This document shows, one piece after another, positions 10,327 through 21,393 of a stretch of DNA of 64,000 bases; position 1 is the first letter of the stretch, and each line of letters begins with the position of its first letter. The notes under the pieces were generated by a model that saw nothing but the letters and a program-made list of their open reading frames with translations, did not search any database and had not been told where the DNA came from. The DNA comes from Pseudofabraea citricarpa (taxonomy: Eukaryota; Ascomycota; Leotiomycetes; Helotiales; Dermateaceae). The stretch is from the NCBI GenBank assembly GCA_029641185.1, contig JAPWGK010000008.1, forward strand, positions 744,001-808,000, written 5' to 3'. Position numbers and translations under genes: made by a program.

Positions 10327-11703
10327 TTAGAAGCGCCTGGCGCTTGGGGCTGCGCCGGAAGGGGCACCAGTTGGGATTGGACCGCTTCCAGATGAAGGGG
10401 GAGGGCCACTTGGGCGAGCTCCGGATGGTCGAGGGGGAGGAGTGCCTGAAGGCTGAGCTCCAGAAAGGACAAGGAAACCAGAGGGCTCTTCGCGGGCTTT
10501 CACACTCGCTGGGAGATCGGTTGGGATTGCTCCAGATGGGGCATCTGAAGGGCGGACACCAGTTGGGCGGGGAGGAGGTGCGCTGCCGGAGGGGAATTGT
10601 GTTTGGAAGCCTGAAGGAAACTGTGAAGGGAAGCCGGATGGGATGCCAGTAGGGGCTGAATCTTCTTGGCGTGCCTTAACGCTGGCTGGGACTCCGCTAG
10701 GGATAGCACCTGAAGGAGGTGGTCCTGTTGGGCGACCGGTTTCGCCAGATGGCAAGGCTGGAGGTGTTCCAGTTGGTGCAGGTGGTGCTCCAGAGAAATC
10801 AGAAGGGAAACCTGAAGGGGCTCCGGAAGGAAATCCTGAAGGAGCGGAATCTTGACGTGCTTTGATGCTGGCTGGCAAGCCAGTTGGGATAGCATCTGAG
10901 GGTGGTGGCCCGGTTGGGCGAGCACCACTTTGGCCTGATAAGAAAGCAGGTGGTGTGCCAGTTGGTGCTGGTGCTCCAGAGAAGTCTGAAGGAAATCCGG
11001 AAGGAAATCCTGAAGGGGCTCCAGAAGGGAAGCCGGATGGGATTCCAGTAGGGGCCGAATCTTCTTGGCGAGCCTTGACACTAGCTGGAAGATCTGTGGG
11101 GATAGCACCTGAGGGAGGTGGTCCTGATGGGCGAACACCGCTTTGACCCGATGGGAATGCTGGAGGCGTACCAGTTGGGCGCTCTCCAGTCTGAGATGGC
11201 GGAGTTCCAGAGAAGTCTGGTACTCCTGATGGAGCCTGAGAATCTGCCTGTCGAGCTTTGACGCTGGCTGGGAGACCAGTGGGGATAGCACCAGAAGGAG
11301 GTGGTCCTGATGGGCGAACACCACTTTGACCTGATGGGAAAGCTGGAGGTGTACCGGTTGGACGTTCTCCAGTTTGTGATGGTGGAGCTCCAGAGAAATC
11401 TGGTACACCAGATGGAGCCTCGGAATCTGCTTGTCGAGCCTTGATACTGGCTGGCAGGCCAGTTGGGATAGCTCCCGAGGGAGGTGGTCCTGTTGGACGA
11501 CCGGTCTCGCCTGATGGCAAGGCTGGAGGGGTTCCGGTTGGCCGGGCACCTGTCTGGGAAGGCGGAGTGCCAGAGAAGTCTGCTTGACCGGATGGTAGAG
11601 ATGGAGGAGCTCCACCAATGGAGGAAGCTAGAGGAGCTGCATTGGCTGGGAAGCCTGCGCAGAACATGAGCACAAGGGAAGCGATGTTGGCGTTGAAATG
11701 CAT
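10327..11703 (-). CDS. Secreted Pro/Gly/Ser-rich repeat protein with six KAR[QE] linkers
   Basis: A single exon of 458 residues. It starts with a signal peptide (MHFNANIASLVLMFCAGFPA, probably cleaved near NAAP), and everything after that is low complexity. A unit of about 50-70 residues repeats: PPSGAIPTGLPAS, then [IV]KAR[QE], an acidic DS patch, a PSGFPSG-type stretch, DFSGAPPSQTG and TGTPPAFPSGQ. The [IV]KAR[QE] tetrad occurs six times, and the protein ends SARRF. I recognise no family. The layout recalls fungal secreted precursors cut into repeated peptides, but the linkers are not the KR/RR dibasic sites preferred by Kex2. It could equally be an intact wall or matrix protein. A TATA-like GATATAAAG lies at 11926-11918, about 220 bp upstream. 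Confidence 0.85.
   Translation of the reverse strand: MHFNANIASLVLMFCAGFPANAAPLASSIGGAPPSLPSGQADFSGTPPSQTGARPTGTPPALPSGETGRPTGPPPSGAIPTGLPASIKARQADSEAPSGVPDFSGAPPSQTGERPTGTPPAFPSGQSGVRPSGPPPSGAIPTGLPASVKARQADSQAPSGVPDFSGTPPSQTGERPTGTPPAFPSGQSGVRPSGPPPSGAIPTDLPASVKARQEDSAPTGIPSGFPSGAPSGFPSGFPSDFSGAPAPTGTPPAFLSGQSGARPTGPPPSDAIPTGLPASIKARQDSAPSGFPSGAPSGFPSDFSGAPPAPTGTPPALPSGETGRPTGPPPSGAIPSGVPASVKARQEDSAPTGIPSGFPSQFPSGFQTQFPSGSAPPPRPTGVRPSDAPSGAIPTDLPASVKAREEPSGFLVLSGAQPSGTPPPRPSGARPSGPPPSSGSGPIPTGAPSGAAPSARRF
10370..11600. repeat. Tandem coding repeats of the secreted repeat protein
   Basis: The region consists of imperfect direct repeats of about 150-220 bp, each centred on a near-identical 'cttgacgctggctgg' block (the KAR linker read on the plus strand) at roughly 10.67, 10.86, 11.07, 11.26 and 11.44 kb, with a more diverged copy near 10.50 kb. 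The composition also opens long false frames on both strands. Confidence 0.75.
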
Positions 11704-13421
11704 GTTGAAGAGAGTTGAAAGTTGAGAGTTGAAAGTTGAAAAAAGATCAAAAAAAGAGGTGATTTGATATCGACAGAGCCTGCTGCTTAAAAGTAGTAGA
11801 CCGGCTGTGAAAAGTTGAGAAGTGAAGAGAAGAACTGGTTGCTGATGAATCGAATGATGTGAAGATGAAGATGATGATGAGGGTGAGGAAGGAAATCTAG
11901 AGGCTCGCTCTCCTGGTCTTTATATCTCGAAATCGTCTCCCTTGAGCACATGTCCACTCCACGATGTATAGCCTCAGCCATCGACAGCCTGGCAATAGAG
12001 TTTGGTGGACACGCAACTGTCTTTCGACAAGTGGTCCCGGTGGGCGGGCTACGAGCCATCTGAGCCACTAGGCGAGCACTGGTCAGACATCAGTTCATCT
12101 AGATAATTCCCGTCTGAAGTTTCGAAACATGAAAAAGCGCAGTAGACGATGACGCGTGGTTGACAGGTCGGAGGTAGAATGTATAGAATAGGGGGTTAAG
12201 CGAACATAGGCGATGCTAGCTCGTTCATGCAGGCTATTTCCATCCGCCCTGTGAGGCTCAATGGATCCTTTGTCGCCTTGCGTCGATCAAAGCCGTGCAT
12301 GTGTGGCTGGGAGACAGGCATCTAGATCCTATGATCTTTATCTGGACCGAGGAGAATGTGGAGAATGGGGCTTCGAGGAGTGGCAAAGCACGACTCACCA
12401 CGTCGGTGACTTACGTACGCGACTCGACGTAGTCTGTGTTTCAAGTTGCCCGAAACATCAGATAAACGGAGAATGCAAGACAGATAAAATGACCAAGAAT
12501 CGCATGTAAATAGCCTTGGATGTCGTGATCGCCATCTTTTTGATGCTATAAGAGCCATACAAATTCTCAGTCGCCAACACTTTGCTACTCGAAGCCCCTC
12601 TTTAACCGCGCAAGAGAGAGTACATCTGATCTGAATTAGCCAGTCGACAAAGCCTACACGTATGAGAGCGGAGAGGCCCAACATGAGCACATAACAATTG
12701 ACTCAACTGGTTTATAGTTCTCTTGATTCTTGTCGCAAGTCTTGTAACACAACTCACTATCTGCTTCTTGGTGGTTTTAGTGTTATGGTATATTAATATC
12801 GGCCTGTTTCTTCTCATGTCATACATATAGAAAGCCTCCGTGAATTCTGGAATATACGCGAAACAGTGCTGCCGGTCCTGACATCACTACGATTCTCTAT
12901 TATATATCTTATCCTCTCACATAATATGTAGAGAGTATCGGAGCCTTTATCCAATGCGACCCAAGTCACATGACCATGATTCGGACAATGTAAGCAGCTG
13001 AAGAGCCCACGAATCTCAGCTCTTCAGCTCTGCCTGTGGCGTCAATGATGTGTAAAATAGATATTCATAGCGATGAGTGATGATTCGGAAGGTGACACAA
13101 ATCGAACGGGAGGAAAGAATTCCGCCAGATTCTCTCGGCCGTGAAGGAGGCAACGTCAAAACAAGCCTTTGCAGCTTATCAATATCCAGCCGTGCCATTG
13201 GCCAGTTGGCAATACGAGGAGTACGACGAGGGAATTAGCAACAGCCTTACGGCCGTCTTACCAATCACAGCAGCTCCTCTGTGCGCCCCCAATAATCCTT
13301 CTAGCCTCGTTGTCTTGTTCTTACGGACTTTCGGACTTCTTGACATAACCACATAAAGAGCTCACTAAGGTCAGCAAAGCCCAATCCATTTCGCAAACAG
13401 GATAAATACCTTCAGCTATTC
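11704..13421. other. Intergenic 1.7 kb, promoters of repeat protein and dioxygenase
   Basis: A divergent region between the repeat-protein gene (minus) and the dioxygenase gene (plus). Only short frames occur, with no recognisable domains. It includes an AT-rich stretch near 12890-12930 and the TATA-like box at 11918-11926. Confidence 0.4.
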
Positions 13422-14556
13422 ATGAATCTCTTTGCCAACTTGCGCTTCGCATCCCTCGTCGTTACGCTCTTCGTCCTTCTTGTTGCAATCATTCTTTCCC
13501 CGTCGAGATTCCTTGCTTCAGCCCGTGGAGGCTTCCAGCGCTTCTTTTCTAAATCATCATCTGAAGATCACCTGATTCAAGACAATATGGCATCGACCAC
13601 GAGAACGCCTGTCTATTTCCTCAGTCATGGAGGTGTAAGTCTACAGAATTCTTGGCCTCAACTGTAGGAAATGGAGAACTGATGTGTAGAAAATAGCCGA
13701 ATATCATGTATGAAAAAGACCACCCAGTCTATCCCCAACTCGAGAAGATTGGCAAGGAAATCACGCAAAAAGTCAAGCCCAAAGCCGTTGTCGTCTTCTC
13801 GGCACACTGGCAAGGCGAACGAGACGCCGTTGATATCAACACCTCTGAAGATACAAATCTGATCTATGAGTATTTACCCACCTGCGTACAGCACGAGGAC
13901 GATTCCTAACCTTCCGAACTAGTTTCTACGGCTTCCCATCTCACTACTACAAAGAAACATATCCCAACAAGGGAAGCAAAGAAATGGCCGACACGGTTAT
14001 CGCAGCACTCAACGGCGCAGGAATTAAGACAAACCCCACTCGTCGAGGTCTAGATCACGGCGTATGGGCAGGTTTCAAAGTGGCCTTCAACCCCAAAACA
14101 AATCCACTCAATGTACCCATCGTGCAAGTCTCACTCTTCGCAAGCGAGAATCCAGCACAGCACTACGCACTCGGGCGTGCCCTCTCATCGCTTCGTGACC
14201 AGAACATCCAGATCATCGCTTCGGGCATGTCTGTTCACAATCTGAGAGATTTCCGCTTTACTATGGGCTCGGGCCATCCGCTACCGTATGCAGTTTCGTT
14301 TGACGATGCTCTTAAGGAAGCGGCTGAGTCTAGCCCTGATGTTAGAGAGGATCGTATGGTGAATTTGCTCAAGAGACCAGATGCTAGACAGGCGCATCCG
14401 ACTTTTGAACATCTCCTCCCAGTTCACGTTGGTGCTGGTGCGGCGGGTGATGATATAGGAAAGAGACTTTGGACTATGCCTGAGGGCAGCATGGCCTGGG
14501 CTCAATACAGATTTGGTGATGTGCCAAATGGAAACGCGACGAATGGGAAGATCTGA
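13422..14556 (+). CDS. LigB-superfamily extradiol dioxygenase (DODA type) with N-terminal membrane anchor
   Basis: Exons 13422-13634, 13697-13869 and 13923-14556 give 339 residues. After splicing the catalytic domain shows PVYFLSHGGPNIMYEKDHP, VVVFSAHWQ, LIYDFYGFPSHYY, GLDHGVWAGF and SGMSVHNLRDF. The His residues in SHGGP, SAHWQ and DHG are the metal ligands of the 4,5-DOPA dioxygenase/LigB fold, which opens catechol-type rings between or beside the hydroxyls. The first 55 residues are extra for the family and contain a hydrophobic helix (ASLVVTLFVLLVAIILS), which suggests a membrane-anchored form. A second start at 13587 (MASTTRTP) would give a normal soluble enzyme. It may supply the ring-cleavage step for the 1-8.5 kb group, but DODA-like genes also occur alone in fungi. 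Confidence 0.87.
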
Positions 14557-14924
14557 GATGGAGCTATATTATTATTGAGACATGATTTGTAAACTAGTAT
14601 GGGACTCTGGCGTCTTAAAGAATTGAATCGATGATTACCTAGAACGAATTAGCACTATGGATTTTGTGATCAGCTGGAATGGTTTGTGTTGATGAGCAAT
14701 GATCTAAGCTTTGGTGGCCATTCGCATGGTCAATCGCATTTATTATACGTGCCTATGTCTTCGGAGCTGCTCCCTGTTGGCTCCACTGGCATTCTACCAG
14801 CTAAGAAATTACATCGTCATTTTGATTTTCGAAAATCCTGTCCCTGACCTCTGATCTTTCGCCAGCCCAGTAGTATCGCTATACTAAGAACCAGCATAAA
14901 TAGCAAGACCTGGTAATCACCTAG
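14557..14924. other. Intergenic, convergent 3' ends
   Basis: About 370 bp between the dioxygenase and thioesterase stop codons. I see nothing in it beyond presumed untranslated regions. Confidence 0.4.
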
Positions 14925-15726
14925 TCAAAGTGATCGCTTCTCAGCACCAGCGGCCAATCTCTCCTTGATGTAACTCTCCACATCGTCAATCTCTTCTGGA
15001 TCAGCGCTGTGCTGCAAGCCGCGATACATCTTCAGATTGACATTCCAGCCTTCTTTCTTCAGAATCTCTGCAGTCATCTGTCCCCACTGCGGTCGCACTA
15101 AGGGATCGCTATCTCCATGTCCCATGAAGATTGGTGTGTCTTTGTTGAAATTATCCTTGGCTGCGAATTCCTTCAGCTTGAGGTGTAGTAGGAGGTAGCA
15201 TGAGAGACCAAAGATACCACCGAGCTTCTGCGGTGCTGTGATACCAGAGAAGACTGCCATGGCGCCTCCTTGTGAGAATCCTCCAACGATGATTCGTGTC
15301 GAGGGAATACCAGCATCGATTTCGCTCTTGATCAAACCGTTGAAGTACTCTCGCGATCGTAGGATACCAACCTCATCTTGCCCGGCTTGGAGGTCATCAA
15401 AAGTAGTCTAAGAGCAAACAGAATCCAGATATTAGCCAAGATATCCCTAGCCTGGATAGATAGAAAGAAAATTGAAGGAAATAACGAACGACGCCTCGAG
15501 GTCTTACAATGTCATACCAGCCTGGCATATGCATGCCAAAGTTGACTGTAATGGGGATCGCTGGCGCATTGGGGAAGATGAATTTGACCTCGTCAAACTT
15601 CTGTCGTCGTCGCCAATTCTCTGCCAATGAAACCCATCCCGAACCACTATCGCCCAATCCATGCGCCATGATGACCGTCGCCGTGTGCTTTGTCACCGCG
15701 GGGATCGTGAGAGCTGTTGGCGGCAT
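14925..15726 (-). CDS. Acyl-protein thioesterase 1 family
   Basis: Exons 15726-15508 and 15407-14925 (100-nt intron) give 233 residues, normal for the family. HTATVIMAHGLGDSGSGW is the oxyanion region, FIFPNAPAIPITVNFGMHMP follows, and GGFSQGGAMA holds the nucleophilic Ser. GHGDSDPLVRPQWG has the catalytic Asp and GLQHSADPEE the catalytic His. The enzyme is an alpha/beta hydrolase that removes palmitate from cytosolic and membrane-bound proteins (for example G-alpha and Ras) and has lysophospholipase activity. The spliced junction reads GWYDITTFDDLQAGQDE. It is divergent from the Ivy1-like gene. It is very probably the orthologue of the thioesterase YLR118C in yeast. Confidence 0.93.
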
Positions 15727-16155
15727 AATTGCGGTTGTGATTGTATCTGTTTTCGCAGATGGTCAGGTTGATTCTTGATCTCGAGAGGATCAAGGGCGAC
15801 GGGTTGCAGCTAATGAAAAGCTTCAACGATATGCGCAGGTGGTTTGGAGATCCAAAAAGGTGAGGGTGAGATGAAAAGTGATGTCGTTTATTGCAGCCGG
15901 CTCGCCAAGACTCTTCTGCATGCTGCCCCTCGGTTGCAATGTTGATTTCTTATCTGCTTGCGAATCAAGTCAGGAGGCACCCAACTCTCACCCATCACGC
16001 GCGCCGCTCACTACCACGATTGAGATAACTCGTACTCTTGAAGATCCGTATGCTCCCCGGATCTGCAAAAGCGATCTGCGATATTTGTCCGGTTCCACCA
16101 ACACCAGCCTAAACGGCCCTGTACAATCAACAAACGAATCTCGACTACAGCTATC
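15727..16155. promoter_or_regulatory. Divergent promoter, thioesterase and Ivy1-like gene
   Basis: About 430 bp between the two start codons, presumably a shared promoter. No distinctive site was recognised. Confidence 0.4.
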
Positions 16156-17487
16156 ATGGCTTCATCAAGCCGAGCACCCTCTCCCTCACCCAGCGCACTC
16201 CCTCCTATACCTTCGTCGCCGACATACTCATATGCATCTACGGCCTTTCCCACATCCACATATAACCTGCCGCTGCCACCACCTCCGCGGTCTCCCCATG
16301 CCGTGCTCTCGAAATCCGACCTGGAAGCCTCACAAGCCGCCTATTCCGATCTCCTCAGCACCGCAAAAGCTTATCGATTGTCCCTAGCCTCGCTCTCCAG
16401 CACCGCCTCGGCGTTCGGTGCAGCTTTAGAGAACTGCGCGCGCTTGAAAGAAGCACGGTCTGAAGCTCTCCATCCTCCCGGTGGCTCTTTATCGAATAGT
16501 TTCACGGCAAAAGGTAGTTGCACAGCAGATAGTCTATTGGCGGCCAGCGGAGTACACCAGTTGATTGCGAACCATCAGCAGATTTTGAGCGAGTGTGTAT
16601 ATAGGAGTTTCGAGGTTCCGCTGCTGCATGATCTGGACCAATGGCGCCGGCATATGGAAGAGGAGGAACTCACATACCAGCGCGAAGCCAAGATTCAGTC
16701 GAAGGAGATTCGGCGGATGGAAAAGGAGGGATTAAAACTACACCGACAACGAAAGAGGGATGTTGCCAAGTTTAGAGGGCATCTAGTTGATCTGACAACT
16801 AGATTGGATGGATTGACGACATTACACGGGACGCATAGCAGAGGCTTACTGCGAGAAGCTCAGGAAATGAGTCTCAAGATTGTTGATGCGGGAGCAGGAC
16901 TGGTTCGAGCGGAAGTAGACATCTTTGAAGCGCTGGCGCGCAAAGGATGGAGTGGAGGGGGTCTGGATGATTTGTTAGAAAAAGGACGTGATCTATTTGC
17001 CAACGATGGCGAGAATACTCCAGGGCACCACGAAGGCAGCGGGAGTAAGATTTTCAGTATCCTACCACAGAAGAGTATCTTACCCGAGAGCGACGGCAGT
17101 GGTGGAGCCGCTCTAGGACACGCGAGGAGTAATAGTCTCGGTGCCGATGTAGACCGGTATCAGTCTCTTGCAGGCGCGGTGAGTGGGCCTGACGATACGG
17201 GGAGTATATTCTCAGAGAGTGGAATACTTAACCGCTCGAGAGGCGTGAGACCCTTCTCACCGCCGCCCATGGATAGAAAACAGGCGAGAAGTGCGGAAGA
17301 TGCGCAGTCAGCTACAACTATTGTGAAGCTCCCATCACCAGTAGAAGGAGAGGAACAGGAATTTGAGGTGGGGCAGGGCGAGGAGGCAAGGAAAGAGGAA
17401 GAGATGGGTACGCCGAGTATAGACTCAAGAGAAAGTCGAGGGAGAGAAAGGAGGTGGAGTGTTACTGATGATGGGAGTTCAGATTAG
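16156..17487 (+). CDS. ivy1: Ivy1-like I-BAR vacuolar protein
   Basis: An intronless frame of 443 residues. A Pro/Ser-rich start (PLPPPPRSPHAVLSKSDLEA) is followed by a long, mostly helical region at about residues 50-275. Within it, heptad-like segments such as RRHMEEEELTYQREAKIQSK and KEIRRMEKEGLKLHRQRKRD look like a BAR/I-BAR coiled coil. The C-terminal third is acidic and disordered. Fungal Ivy1 binds phosphatidylinositol-phosphate, Ypt7 (Rab7) and Vps33 on the vacuole and links to TORC1/EGO signalling. The assignment rests on overall layout and the helical core and is moderate. A generic BAR-domain protein is the alternative. Confidence 0.7.
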   Translation: MASSSRAPSPSPSALPPIPSSPTYSYASTAFPTSTYNLPLPPPPRSPHAVLSKSDLEASQAAYSDLLSTAKAYRLSLASLSSTASAFGAALENCARLKEARSEALHPPGGSLSNSFTAKGSCTADSLLAASGVHQLIANHQQILSECVYRSFEVPLLHDLDQWRRHMEEEELTYQREAKIQSKEIRRMEKEGLKLHRQRKRDVAKFRGHLVDLTTRLDGLTTLHGTHSRGLLREAQEMSLKIVDAGAGLVRAEVDIFEALARKGWSGGGLDDLLEKGRDLFANDGENTPGHHEGSGSKIFSILPQKSILPESDGSGGAALGHARSNSLGADVDRYQSLAGAVSGPDDTGSIFSESGILNRSRGVRPFSPPPMDRKQARSAEDAQSATTIVKLPSPVEGEEQEFEVGQGEEARKEEEMGTPSIDSRESRGRERRWSVTDDGSSD

Positions 17488-17760
17488 ACAAATAGCTTGC
17501 GCATAATACCCTTGTTTATTACTACTGTACACTGGTTGGATCAGCATGGCAAACAACTTTTGCCAGAACCAATTTACCCGTTTACGTTCCTTATTAGATC
17601 AAAAGACGAGTATGTGTATTCATGCATATTTCTTCGAGGTCGGCCGTATTACAGTTCTATGCCACCATGCATGCCCAAATCCTCCTCATAACGCCGATGC
17701 TAACCAAACAAAAAAAATCATCAAAACAAAATTGCCATGCCACTGGGTATCCTCATCATC

Positions 17761-19105
17761 TCAATCATCTTTACCAGCAACATCAAACCATCCAACCCAG
17801 GAATCGATGTACCACACGACCTTCCAGTACAAACTTGCATTTTGCCAATCAAAGTCGCCCGACTCGGTTCTGGGAAGTTGTTTGCCTATCACATCACTAC
17901 TGAAGTAATTTAGTAGAGGAATATTGCTTAAGAATCGCTGCGAGAAGGATGGTTGAGGAAGTAGTGCTTGTTCTGCTGATAGGAGCTGGATCCTTTTTGC
18001 CGTAGGAATTTTGCGACAGTACGCCGAGGTTTCTTCTTGGGTGGTCTGTTGTCGAGAGGCACCTGTAACGGTGGCTGTGGATGCTGTTGCGGTAGATAAA
18101 GTAGCACTATCAAGAGTATGAGAAGATGTATGAGAGCTAGGCGGGGAGATAGAATCTATTCCGCGGCCAATCTGAGACATTGCAGGGGTAGTGAATGATC
18201 GAGGTAGATTCGATGAAGGTCGGCGGGTGGAGCTTGATTGTGTAGTTCTCGAGGATGCTCCAGCGGTTGTAAACCTGTCTCCTCGTGGTGTCCGCTCCCC
18301 ACCGGTAGCTAGTATAGCCTCGTCCATAGTTGGCCCAACTCCTCGATATAACTCGGCGTAAACCATGTGCCCTAAAATCACTTGTGGCGACGAAAATGTA
18401 GCTGCTTCGGCTGCTTCAGCGGATTCAAAGGTGACCTTAATCCAATGTTCACCACCAGCATATCTCAGTGCTTTTGCTTTCTCTTCTGGGGATAATGTTC
18501 GTCTCCGTAATACCGCTGCGTCCCGAAAATCTGCTTTGTACCGTCTTTGCTCCTGTGGTTCATCGCGCGGGTAGTCCTCGCAAATCCGACCAGCAATGTG
18601 TTCATACTGACGAATAGCTGCGTATTGGTGATTTTCCAAGAAACCTCGGAGAACAACCTCCGTAGGTTCTTTGTGTACATATCGAGACGCTTGCCCCGCA
18701 TTCCCATCCGTGGTTGTCAAGACATTGGTAGTGTTTGATTGTGTGAGAGCTGATGACGAAGATGACTTTCGCTGTGGCGATTCGGGCTGTGAAGCATTTC
18801 TCGCTGCAATAAATTGGGAAAAGACTGCATCTGCCGCTGCTAGGGTTGGGTCCTCGCGCTTGACAGGAGCAGGAGTGCCTGTCCTTGATCGTGAACGTCG
18901 TGTTGATCTACCAAATGACCCCGTCTCCGGTACTGCACGTCGAGCGCGTGGATTCGAATCCCTATTAATGAGGTCAGAAGATGAAGATGTCATTATGTGG
19001 TTTTCGTGCTTACCCAGGAAAAATCATTGCGTATGGTCGTTGTATTCCATCCTCTCCCACGAACCGCTCGTCGTCTGGAACATTATGTAGGATGAGGGGA
19101 GGCAT
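17761..19105 (-). CDS. nup53: Nucleoporin Nup53/Nup35 (RRM_Nup35 domain)
   Basis: A short first exon 19105-19014 ([19 protein letters not shown]) joins 18961-17761 across a 52-nt intron, giving 430 residues. Starting at the later ATG in exon 2 would lose the conserved beginning. An Arg/Ser-rich, FG-poor linker follows. The Nup35-type RRM lies at about residues 132-235 ([20 protein letters not shown], then [15 protein letters not shown] and [15 protein letters not shown]). The tail ends with [14 protein letters not shown], an amphipathic helix matching the membrane-binding end of Nup53 proteins. It is a scaffold subunit that ties the nuclear pore inner ring to the membrane and to Nup155/Nup93 relatives. 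It is divergent from the fmp46-like gene and convergent with the Ivy1-like gene. Confidence 0.9.
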
Positions 19106-19423
19106 CTTTATTCTGATATTCACTAGAGGCTTCGATCGATACTTCGATATGTATGAGATTATGTGCGAGGTTGAAACTTGGATGTCGAGGCTGAATAGCT
19201 TAGCATTCTTTACTTACTGCGCAACCTAAGAAAACATTTCGCGATCTCTCGTCGCGGTCTCACAGCAACGGAGTGACCCCTGTTCCTGGAAGATTGACGG
19301 CCCGTAGGCGGGACTAGGCATGACGTCGGACAACTCTGGAGAACTTCTTCCTCCCAGCTTCCCCATATTCGATAGCTTCTGACTTTATCACAAACTCTCT
19401 AAAGACTATTTAACCGCGCCGAT
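19106..19423. promoter_or_regulatory. Divergent promoter, nup53 and fmp46
   Basis: 318 bp between the two start codons. No named site was recognised. Confidence 0.4.
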
Positions 19424-19976
19424 ATGTTCCGTTTCGTAAGCCTACAGCTCCCCATCTAGCTTTTCTGAGCCCAATTGGAGGAACCCAAAGCTAACCTTCT
19501 GTGCAGCACAAGTCCCTCGATGTTATCACCCTCTTTCACAAGCCAGCCGTACAAGCTTCCGTACGAGTTCACACAATTCTGAAGCAGGCCTCCGCCAATG
19601 CGGCTGAGTATGCCACCGAAGACCAAGCCAGCGATCATTCAGCGCAAACTCATCCAAAGCGATCTGAATTCGAGCTCGATGTCACCGAAGAACCTCCTAC
19701 TCCTGACCAGTTGGTCAACCTTCTTGAATACATCAAGCCGCTCCCAGCTAGTACTATCATAAAGGATGCGAAGAACGACTCGGATGCGATGAAGAAGCTC
19801 AAAGCTAGTGGAGATAACTTCAATCGGCCCTTGGTAAGACCCGGCTCGGTGCTTCCAATTTCAACACGAAGCTAATCCATTCACAGACTGTTGACTGGGA
19901 AAATGGAAAGGCTGTAGCAGGAGATAATGAGTCAGAAATATTGAAGATGGTAGAAGCTCTTTCGGGCTCAAAGTAG
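19424..19976 (+). CDS. fmp46: Fmp46-like mitochondrial redox protein (DUF1687, thioredoxin fold)
   Basis: A 12-nt first exon (19424-19435, encoding MFRF) joins 19507-19833 and 19887-19976, giving 142 residues. The spliced start MFRFHKSLDVITLFHKPAVQ is typical of the DUF1687/Fmp46 family, and TVDWENGKAVAGD closes the domain. Yeast Fmp46 is a putative mitochondrial redox protein with a thioredoxin-like fold; its substrate is unknown. The tiny first exon is easily missed by gene finders. It is supported by the GTAAGC donor and the conserved start. The paired CxxC of true thioredoxins is absent. Confidence 0.85.
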
Positions 19977-21393
19977 ATACTTCTCTAAAACATTGTACAT
20001 TAGCATCAAGGATGCACAACACAACTCAACCACACAAAACTTGCATAAGCCGTCTACCAAAAGCTGAAAATTTCTGATTTTTGATTTCTGTTAACATAAG
20101 AAATTTCAGGCCTTCTTAGTTGTTGTTTGTGCCTCTGCTTCATCGGTCTTCATCTAGACTGCACATGCAGTATCCAAAATCTTGTTGGTTGTTTGTTGGT
20201 TGTCTTTGAGTCTGTTTGCTATTATTTGTTCTCTGTGTATCCAGGCAGGGTCTGTTACATACATGGATCACCCATAAAATCCCGCAGAATTTTCTTTCCA
20301 CTGTCTGCCCTCTGTGCACTTTGTACCGGTACATGATTTAAGAAACCATTGGCTGATCAATCCAGCTGTCTGAGTTCAGTGACTAAATTTTGTGTTCCAT
20401 CAATGCATTTGAAGAAAAGTAAAAGCACATTCCCCACTTTCTTCGAGCCGTTGAGAGAAATATGGGGATACGATCGGCAGCAGGCGTACAGTTTGATTTT
20501 GAAGAACCACAAATGTTATCGGTATGGCCAAGCGACATAAATACCAAACGCTTCAAGCATTAACAACTATACAATTCTGTTGTTTTGGCAAGTACTCCTC
20601 ATGTTCAATCCTCGATTCAGTTGAGAAGGGTTTCAAGTTCTCCAGTGCGATCTGTTGGGCGGACGTTGAATTTGGCTTCTGTGGGGAAGGTACTGTCGCT
20701 AAGCTCGCTTCCATAAGGAAAATTGGCGGCAGCATATTAGTACTTCTTTCTTAGATCCTATCAGCTCAAGAGTACTCTGAAGGGTGACTACATTTATTCT
20801 TTTGAAATGATTACATTTTAAACCATAATACCCAGAACATCAATTCCTAGTTGTCATATTAATATTTCTCAGTTGAGCTACTTGGCAATGTTCATAAGCG
20901 ATGGCACCTTCCTTTAAGCAGAAATGAAATTTCTAACCAGAACACCCATATTAAATTTGTAATGATGTTTTCATGTTTCTATTTCCAAAGACTGCCTCTG
21001 CTTGCTGTTCTGATACCATTCACCATGTTTCTGTTTATGTGACATAGTAGAATATGATAGACATTGGAAGTATGAACAAGAAACACCGTCAAGCAGTGGC
21101 AATTGTCCACATCTAACATAGCCCTATCTTATCATCACTAGTAAAGATATCTTTGGTGTTCGCTCTAGTTCTTTCACTACCTAATTAGCGCGTTCTTCGT
21201 GTATACGCGCGCTCATCATTACGCGAGATCGTGCTTTCTCTCCTGTTCTTTTTTCATCCTTCCAAACCAACAATTTCGATCTTAAAGCAAAATCAATTTC
21301 GTTGACTTCACCATTCACGATCTTAGATTTTGTCTTGATTATACACTTCCTGCTTCCATTAACCCTTGCGCACTTTACTTCGGACTTCTCACG
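19977..21393. other. Intergenic 1.4 kb
   Basis: AT-rich, with only short frames and no recognisable domain. The last 150 bp before the RRM gene are pyrimidine-rich and probably its 5' leader. Confidence 0.4.

Noticed and set aside
10500..11618. 372-codon minus-strand frame rich in Leu/His/Gln, and plus-strand Gly-rich frames
   Set aside because: Alternative frames of the repeated secreted-protein gene. Only the frame with the signal peptide and KAR repeats makes sense.
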